Positions 57,977-64,000 of a stretch of 64,000 bases of DNA are shown here, piece by piece. The DNA is taken from assembly GCA_009929605.1 (NCBI GenBank), contig SAAC01000003.1:1-64000 (forward strand). The letters are read 5' to 3'. This stretch comes from Negativicutes bacterium (GTDB taxonomy: Bacteria; Bacillota; Negativicutes; Veillonellales; Veillonellaceae). Position numbers and translations under genes: made by a program. The notes below the pieces were generated by a model. It did not search any database and was not told the DNA's origin. It saw nothing but the letters and a program-made list of their open reading frames with translations. Position 1 is the first letter of the stretch. Every line of letters begins with the position of its first letter.

Positions 57977-58702
57977 CTAGCGTTTATTTTTAATAACAGT
58001 AAGCATAAATTTAGGTATGCTCATCATACGACCAATACGTTTTGGTTCTAAATATAGACGATATAACCACTCTAAACGATTATGTTGCATCCACTCTGGG
58101 GCACGTGGAATATTACCAGCTAATACGTCAAAGGATCCACCAATCCCCATAGCCACAACACCATCAAGATGGGACAATTTATGTTGAATCCACTCTTCTT
58201 GTTTTGGTATGCCCAGTGCTACAAATATGATTTTGGCGCCACCCTCTTCGATAGTACGAATAATATTCGTTTCTTCTTCAGCATTAAAGAAGCCATCATG
58301 AATACCAACGATATTCAATGGACCTACTTCTTGTTCTATATTAGACACTGCTTTTTCTGCCACACCCGGTGCAGCCCCCAAGCAATATACAGGAATCGAT
58401 TGTTCACTAGCGACCTTAAATAGACCTTTAGCTACATCGATACCAGCTACACGTTCTGGGAAATGTTCTCCATTTTGTTCTGCTGCCCAAAGCACACCTG
58501 CTCCATCTGGAACCACTAGGCTAGCATTCGCTAATATTGTATGCAAAGAAGGATTACTATTGGCAAGCATAACCATTTCAGCATTAGCCGTGGCTACAAT
58601 ATGTAGCCCCGGCTCGTTCATCATCTCTTGAACACGCTGAATAGTTTCGTCCTTCGTAATAACATCAATTGGCACAGACAATATATCAATACGCTTGCGC
58701 AA
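57977..58702 (-). CDS. WecG/TagA/CpsF family glycosyltransferase (GT26)
   Basis: GT26 enzymes add a ManNAc or ManNAcA type sugar to an undecaprenyl-linked acceptor in teichoic acid, ECA or capsule assembly. The 241-residue protein shows VTKDETIQRVQEMM, ATANAEMVMLA, VVPDGAGVLWAAEQNG, RVAGIDVAKGL, VYCLGAAPGVAE, IFVALGIPKQEEWI and GIGGSFDVLAG, in the usual order and length. It heads the wecG-like/psd/pssA/GT2 operon. The product in this organism is unknown. Confidence 0.93.
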   Translation of the reverse strand: MRKRIDILSVPIDVITKDETIQRVQEMMNEPGLHIVATANAEMVMLANSNPSLHTILANASLVVPDGAGVLWAAEQNGEHFPERVAGIDVAKGLFKVASEQSIPVYCLGAAPGVAEKAVSNIEQEVGPLNIVGIHDGFFNAEEETNIIRTIEEGGAKIIFVALGIPKQEEWIQHKLSHLDGVVAMGIGGSFDVLAGNIPRAPEWMQHNRLEWLYRLYLEPKRIGRMMSIPKFMLTVIKNKR

Positions 58703-58750
58703 TATAACACCTCACTAAAACCTTTATCATAATCTGTTTAAAATAATCAG

Positions 58751-58779
58751 TATATATTTATACAGAAAAATATATCCAA
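58751..58779 (-). promoter_or_regulatory. Possible promoter of the WecG-psd-pssA-GT2 operon
   Basis: The minus strand has TTGGAT (58774-58779), a 17-base spacer and TATATA (58751-58756). The -35 lies inside one copy of the tandem repeat at 58766-58799. Confidence 0.4.
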
Positions 58780-58799
58780 CCTAAAAATATATCCAACCT
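58766..58799. repeat. Perfect 17-base tandem repeat
   Basis: Two adjacent copies of AAAAATATATCCAACCT lie between guaB and the WecG-like gene. On the minus strand each copy carries TTGGATATAT. They may be a recent duplication of a promoter element. Confidence 0.9.
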
Positions 58800-58864
58800 A
58801 TAATTTATAACATATTTTTTCTAAATGTCCAACCAGAAGATTTTACAATCCACAGTAAAAAGGA

Positions 58865-60334
<1,470 letters not shown>

Positions 60335-60352
60335 TCACTTATATAAAACTAA

Positions 60353-60405
60353 AAACTGCGTTATCATAAAGGGCCGTCGTAACGGCCCCTTTGACATCGC
60401 AGTTT
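60353..60405 (-). terminator. Intrinsic terminator between the tautomerase gene and guaB
   Basis: An outer 8-base stem (AAACTGCG with CGCAGTTT) surrounds an inner GC-rich stem (AAAGGGGCCGT with ACGGCCCTTT, one bulged G); TTTTTAGTTTT follows on the minus strand. It overlaps the tautomerase stop codon. Confidence 0.85.
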
Positions 60406-60589
60406 ATCTTTCAGACCGCAATACGCCGCCTTCCATAAAATCATCTTTTTTCATATCAACAAAAATTACTTTTACTGCATCCACAGGAACCCCTACGATA
60501 TCTACAGTTGCTTTTGTAATTGCTTCGCCCAATTGTTTCTTAGTTTCTTTACTACGACCTTCAACGAGTTCAACATGAATTAATGGCAT
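60404..60589 (-). CDS. 4-oxalocrotonate tautomerase family enzyme
   Basis: This small enzyme class uses the N-terminal proline as a base for keto-enol tautomerisation. The 61-residue protein reads MPLIHVELVEGRSKETKKQL, so Pro1 after Met removal is present, with KKQLGEAITKATVDIVG and VKVIFVDMKKDDF following. I choose the ATG at 60589 (GGAGG upstream) because the longer frame to 60619 would bury the catalytic proline. Substrate is unknown. It lies alone between recG and guaB. Confidence 0.9.
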   Translation of the reverse strand: MPLIHVELVEGRSKETKKQLGEAITKATVDIVGVPVDAVKVIFVDMKKDDFMEGGVLRSER

Positions 60590-60725
60590 AATTTTTTCCT
60601 CCATTGGATTGATAATCAAAAATAAATTATTAAATTTATTATACGTGAAAGAGAGTATAGATACAACTAAAACATTAGATAAAATCTAATATTATAGCAC
60701 CTTATAACATTATAACCAGTATATC

Positions 60726-62768
60726 TTAATTATACAATATTCTAATAAATTTTTCACCAAATCGTTTCGATAATTCACTACTCATAACAGTTTGTAATTG
60801 TTCAATACCAAACTCCTTAGCGTAATCTAAAACATCCTGCCGTGCTTGCACTAAAATATCTATATCTTTAATAATATTAGCAACACGTAAATCTGGCAAT
60901 CCTGACTGTGCCACTCCAAATAACTGACCGGATCCACGCAACAATAAATCTTGTTCCGCCAATTCAAATCCATCGTTTGTAGTTTCCATCAATTTTAGCC
61001 GTTCTTGACTAACATCAGTTTTAGAATCACTAACGAGAATACAATAGGACTGAATATCGCTACGACCAACACGACCACGCAATTGGTGCAATTGTGAAAG
61101 TCCGAAACGTTCCGCCCCTACAACGCACATAATAGTGGCATTCGGTACATTCACACCTACCTCGATAACCGTTGTCGACACGAGTAGCTTTACATCACCT
61201 GCATGGAATCGTTCCATAATTTCATCTTTTTCGGATGGTGTCATACGACCATGAACGAGACCTACGTCAAAACGTTTATAGAAATAGTCACGTAATTCTA
61301 GAAAGGTTTCCTCTGCCGCCTGTAAATCTAATTTTTCGGATTCTTCCACTAAAGGACAAACCACATAGACTTGATGTCCTACAGTCATTTCCTTTTCAAA
61401 AAATTTACGTAATCGTTCCGTATACGATGTATCCACCACATAGGTTTTCACAGGTTTACGTCCCGGTGGCATTTTCTTAATGAGACTCACAGCTAAATCA
61501 CCATACACAGACAAAGTCATGGTTCTTGGAATGGGCGTTGCCGTCATGATAAGTACATGGGGATGTATTCCTTTTTTTTGCAATGATGCCCGTTGTTCTA
61601 CGCCAAAACGATGTTGTTCATCAATAACGACAAGGCCTAGTCGATCAAACACAACACTGTCCTGAATAAGTGCGTGAGTACCAATAATCATCTGAATAGT
61701 GCCATCCGCCAATCGATCGTATATATCCTGTTTTTCTTTCTTTGATGTAGACCCTGTTAATAAAGCAATGGTAATATCAAGATTATGACAAAGCGCTTGT
61801 ATACCTTCATAATGTTGAGCGGCTAAAATTTCCGTCGGCGCCATCAATGCCCCTTGGAATCCATTTTCAATAGCCTTTAACAGACTCAATGTAGCCACCA
61901 CGGTTTTTCCAGAGCCCACATCACCTTGCAACAATCGTTGCATAGGGCGTTCATCTTGCATATCACAAGAAATTTCATACAACGCTTGCTGCTGATCCCT
62001 AGTCAATGTAAATGGCAGAGCCTCTGTGAAAGCCGCCATTAATTTCCCATCAGGCTCCATTTTATGGCCCACATAATTCTGAGCTTTATTACGCAATAAA
62101 GCCAAACCAGCTTGCATGATAAATAATTCTTCATAGGCCATCTGATGACGAGCTTGTTCGTATCTTTCACTCGAGGTAGGAAAATGCATATTATAAAACG
62201 CATCATAGCGACTCATAAATGTATGTTTTTTGCCTATGGACGGCGGCAATACCTCATCCATAAATCCATGGACAGAAAACCAATTTCTCACTGCACTACG
62301 GATAATATATTGACTCACCCCATCCACCAAAGAATAAATAGGTACAATACCTGTATCCGGATTTTGATTGGGCCCTAAATTTTCCATTTGTGGCGTGTTC
62401 ATCTGCAATGCACCATAACCAATTTCCACCTTGCCATAAGCATATAATCGTTGACCTTTTTTATAAAAGTTCTTTTTATAGCCTTGATTGAACATAACGA
62501 TTTTCAAGGAACCCGTTCCATCCGTCACCACGATTTCTAAAATAGATAATCTAGGACGTGGCCGTTTTTCCCCGACAGCGATTACGGTACCAATAATACC
62601 TCCCGTCATGCCAACTGTTAATTCCTTGATACTATAAATTTTACGTCTATCCTCATAAGTACGTGGAAAATACGACAGCAAAGAGGATACCGTATGGATA
62701 CCTAATTTATGGAATTGTTTTTCCCTACCAGGGCCAACGCCCTTGATAGAAGTTAGTAATTCACTCAT
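60726..62768 (-). CDS. recG: ATP-dependent DNA helicase RecG
   Basis: RecG remodels stalled replication forks and Holliday junctions. The 680-residue protein begins with the wedge/OB region (YFPRTYEDRR, VGMTGGIIGTVIAVG, LKIVMFNQ), then the SF2 motor: LLQGDVGSGKTVVATL, MAPTEILAAQHY, VVIDEQHRFGVEQR, MTATPIPRTM, and domain 2 with STTVIEVGVNVPNAT and QLRGRVGRSD, and the RecG-specific C-terminus. It is slightly short at the N-terminus relative to E. coli (693), within the family range. It is divergent from rpmB. Confidence 0.96.
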   Translation of the reverse strand: MSELLTSIKGVGPGREKQFHKLGIHTVSSLLSYFPRTYEDRRKIYSIKELTVGMTGGIIGTVIAVGEKRPRPRLSILEIVVTDGTGSLKIVMFNQGYKKNFYKKGQRLYAYGKVEIGYGALQMNTPQMENLGPNQNPDTGIVPIYSLVDGVSQYIIRSAVRNWFSVHGFMDEVLPPSIGKKHTFMSRYDAFYNMHFPTSSERYEQARHQMAYEELFIMQAGLALLRNKAQNYVGHKMEPDGKLMAAFTEALPFTLTRDQQQALYEISCDMQDERPMQRLLQGDVGSGKTVVATLSLLKAIENGFQGALMAPTEILAAQHYEGIQALCHNLDITIALLTGSTSKKEKQDIYDRLADGTIQMIIGTHALIQDSVVFDRLGLVVIDEQHRFGVEQRASLQKKGIHPHVLIMTATPIPRTMTLSVYGDLAVSLIKKMPPGRKPVKTYVVDTSYTERLRKFFEKEMTVGHQVYVVCPLVEESEKLDLQAAEETFLELRDYFYKRFDVGLVHGRMTPSEKDEIMERFHAGDVKLLVSTTVIEVGVNVPNATIMCVVGAERFGLSQLHQLRGRVGRSDIQSYCILVSDSKTDVSQERLKLMETTNDGFELAEQDLLLRGSGQLFGVAQSGLPDLRVANIIKDIDILVQARQDVLDYAKEFGIEQLQTVMSSELSKRFGEKFIRILYN

Positions 62769-62860
62769 AATATACCTAGTATTTAGTCTAATAAAATATT
62801 ATAATCTATGGAGAGTATACCATATATTGATGAAATCAGGAAAACTTACTCATTATGTGC

Positions 62861-62889
62861 TTGCTTTACTATTCTATTTGTGATAATAT
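62861..62889 (+). promoter_or_regulatory. Candidate promoter of rpmB
   Basis: TTGCTT (62861-62866), a 17-base spacer and TAATAT (62884-62889) precede the rpmB start by about 41 bases. Confidence 0.5.
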
Positions 62890-62930
62890 ATTTTTGTTAT
62901 GTTGTAGAACTATGCTTGGAGGTGGAAACT

Positions 62931-63119
62931 ATGGCAAACCTTTGCGAAGTATGTGGCAAATTCACATCTAGCGGTATGAACGTGAGTCATTCTCATATTC
63001 GTACAAGAAAAACTTGGAAACCAAACATTCAAAGAGTACGAGCTGTTGTCGACGGTGCTACTAAAAAAGTAAACGTGTGCACACGTTGCCTTCGTTCTAA
63101 TAAAATTACACGCGCGTAA
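62931..63119 (+). CDS. rpmB: 50S ribosomal protein L28
   Basis: L28 is a small protein of the large ribosomal subunit. The 62-residue protein is the zinc-ribbon form, with CEVC near residues 5-8 and CTRC near residues 50-53, plus MNVSHSHIRTRKTWKPNIQ, the L28 signature. The start is the ATG at 62931 with TTGGAGGTG upstream; the frame is open to 62808 but that extension is hydrophobic and crosses the promoter. It is one of two plus-strand genes here and has its own terminator. Confidence 0.96.
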   Translation: MANLCEVCGKFTSSGMNVSHSHIRTRKTWKPNIQRVRAVVDGATKKVNVCTRCLRSNKITRA

Positions 63120-63152
63120 TATAAAAAGTACATGTACTCAACGAAGAAAAAT

Positions 63153-63184
63153 AAGGGAAGAAATGATAACTCATTTCTTCCCTT
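63153..63184. terminator. Intrinsic terminator of rpmB
   Basis: A perfect 14-base stem (AAGGGAAGAAATGA with its inverse) and a 4-base loop is followed on the plus strand by ATTTTTTTA. A T-rich tail also exists on the minus strand, so it may act both ways. Confidence 0.88.
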
Positions 63185-63219
63185 ATTTTTTTATAAAAAC
63201 CTATTGCCTACATACAGCA

Positions 63220-63265
63220 AAAAACCGGATTTACCAACGCACCTAATTTGGTAAATCCGGTTTTT
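63220..63265 (-). terminator. Intrinsic terminator after the dGTPase-like gene
   Basis: A perfect 17-base stem (AAAAACCGGATTTACCA with its inverse) and a 12-base loop lies 4 bases past the stop. On the minus strand the descending arm ends in a T-run. Confidence 0.88.
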
Positions 63266-63268
63266 CAT

Positions 63269-64000
63269 TTATAGCATAATTTTAGGAATGTAAAATTTCT
63301 TGAATAGTTTAATAGCATATTGGTCTGTCAGGCCCGCTACATAATCCACCACATCTACAGTAGAATAGAACCCATTATGGCCAAAGTCTTCTTCCATATC
63401 TCCTGGATGCTCCATGAAATAGGTAAATAAGTTTTTTACCACATGAGCCGCCTTATTTCGATCAGGGATTAAGGCCGGTGCTAAATAGACTTCTTTAAAC
63501 ATAAATTGACGGAACCGATTCATCGTTAATTCTACATCTGCAGACATTTTAATTTCAGTCTGATCCATAGAATTTTCTACAATATCCATTACCATGGATG
63601 TAATCATTTCAGAGGGAGTAATCCCTAAGACTTCACGGACGTCATCAGGCAATCTATCCTCGGATAACATACCGGCACGCTGTGCATCATCAAAATCATG
63701 ACATAAATAAGCAATACGGTCTACAATGCGAACAATTTGGCCTTCTAATGTAGACGGAATCACCGCCCCGGTATGGCCCACAATTCCCTCTTTAACAGCT
63801 GTTGTTAAATTAAGGCCCTTCCCATTCTTTTCAATGACCTCAACCATGCGTAAGCTTTGTTCATTATGATTAAAATGACCAACTAAATCACGAAGTGCGT
63901 ATTCCCCCACATGACCAAATGGGGTATGCCCCACATCATGGCCCATCGCAATAGCCTCTACTAAATCTTCATTAAGACGCAATGCTCTAGCTACGGTACG
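63269..64000 (-). CDS. dGTP triphosphohydrolase-like HD protein (5' end beyond the window)
   Basis: HD-domain dNTP triphosphohydrolases remove the triphosphate from dGTP or related dNTPs. The visible C-terminal part, about 243 residues, has VARALRLNEDLVEAIAMGHDVGHTPFGHVGE, whose HD pair binds metal, then LTTAVKEGIVGHTG, IVDRIAYLCHDFDDAQRAG and a helical C-terminal region. The frame continues to the right edge without a start, so it is truncated by the window, not broken. The first in-frame start inside the window would drop conserved residues. Order and spacing fit a Dgt-like protein, but substrate is inferred. Confidence 0.9.
   Translation of the reverse strand, partial: RTVARALRLNEDLVEAIAMGHDVGHTPFGHVGEYALRDLVGHFNHNEQSLRMVEVIEKNGKGLNLTTAVKEGIVGHTGAVIPSTLEGQIVRIVDRIAYLCHDFDDAQRAGMLSEDRLPDDVREVLGITPSEMITSMVMDIVENSMDQTEIKMSADVELTMNRFRQFMFKEVYLAPALIPDRNKAAHVVKNLFTYFMEHPGDMEEDFGHNGFYSTVDVVDYVAGLTDQYAIKLFKKFYIPKIML

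Noticed and set aside
62808-62930. Hydrophobic N-terminal extension of L28
   Set aside because: It overlaps the promoter, and L28 proteins start at MANLCEVCGK; a GGAGGTG lies just before that ATG.

Overview
The window is ordinary chromosomal core DNA from a low-GC (about 40 % by eye) diderm Firmicute. Gene content and order point to the Negativicutes, most likely Veillonella or a close relative. The Firmicute side is shown by ctsR-mcsA-mcsB-clpC, a T-box ahead of cysS, CIRCE ahead of groES, RNA polymerase sigma-H, a zinc-type L28 and the radA/yacL/ispDF/gltX/cysS/mrnC/rlmB/yacP/sigH order of Bacillus. The outer-membrane side is shown by an AcrAB-type RND pump with a lipoprotein adaptor. The genus is inferred, not proven. 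I see no insertion sequence, prophage, CRISPR array or integron. Nearly every gene lies on the minus strand, so the list is transcribed from right to left; the only plus-strand genes are a SpeD-like gene (32661-33176) and rpmB (62931-63119).

Layout from left to right. 4-8549: gatCAB (tRNA amidation), pcrA-ligA (repair) and ppaC (pyrophosphatase). 8581-12878: RND efflux pump and adaptor. 13171-17363: sigH-secG-rnr-smpB-ssrA, joining a stationary-phase sigma factor, secretion and the whole trans-translation set (tmRNA, SmpB, RNase R). 17367-20911: cysS with its T-box leader, then mrnC, rlmB and yacP. 21101-22185: a BASS-family transporter framed by inverted repeats. 22222-32430: gltX, ispDF, a PIN/TRAM membrane protein, radA, and the CtsR regulon clpC-mcsB-mcsA-ctsR. 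32439-33283: a regulatory region rich in GTCAAA heptads and a divergent SpeD-fold protein that has lost its catalytic residues. 33281-39176: a HAD phosphatase and sufCBDSU with a candidate attenuator leader. 39303-43082: a diaminopimelate decarboxylase and groESL. 43149-48914: thiL-tsaE-tsaB-rimI-tsaD (t6A modification) running into a HisKA_2/ANTAR two-component pair. 49026-54404: envelope lipoproteins and an amidase, a secreted MBL protein, nnr, acpS and tRNA-Leu(CAA). 54437-60589: surE, an envelope lipid/glycan operon (WecG/TagA, Psd, PssA, GT2), guaB and a tautomerase. 60726-64000: recG, rpmB and the 3' part of a dGTPase-like gene that runs off the window.

The most unusual items are two. 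The first is the SpeD/AdoMetDC-fold pseudoenzyme at 32661-33176: the pyruvoyl Ser63 and catalytic Cys83 positions are both Phe, and it carries a polybasic tail of about 50 residues next to the CtsR control region. The second is the suf leader (about 39141 to 38977), in which a consensus promoter precedes mutually exclusive terminator and antiterminator pairings. Both are read directly from the sequence; their functions are inference.
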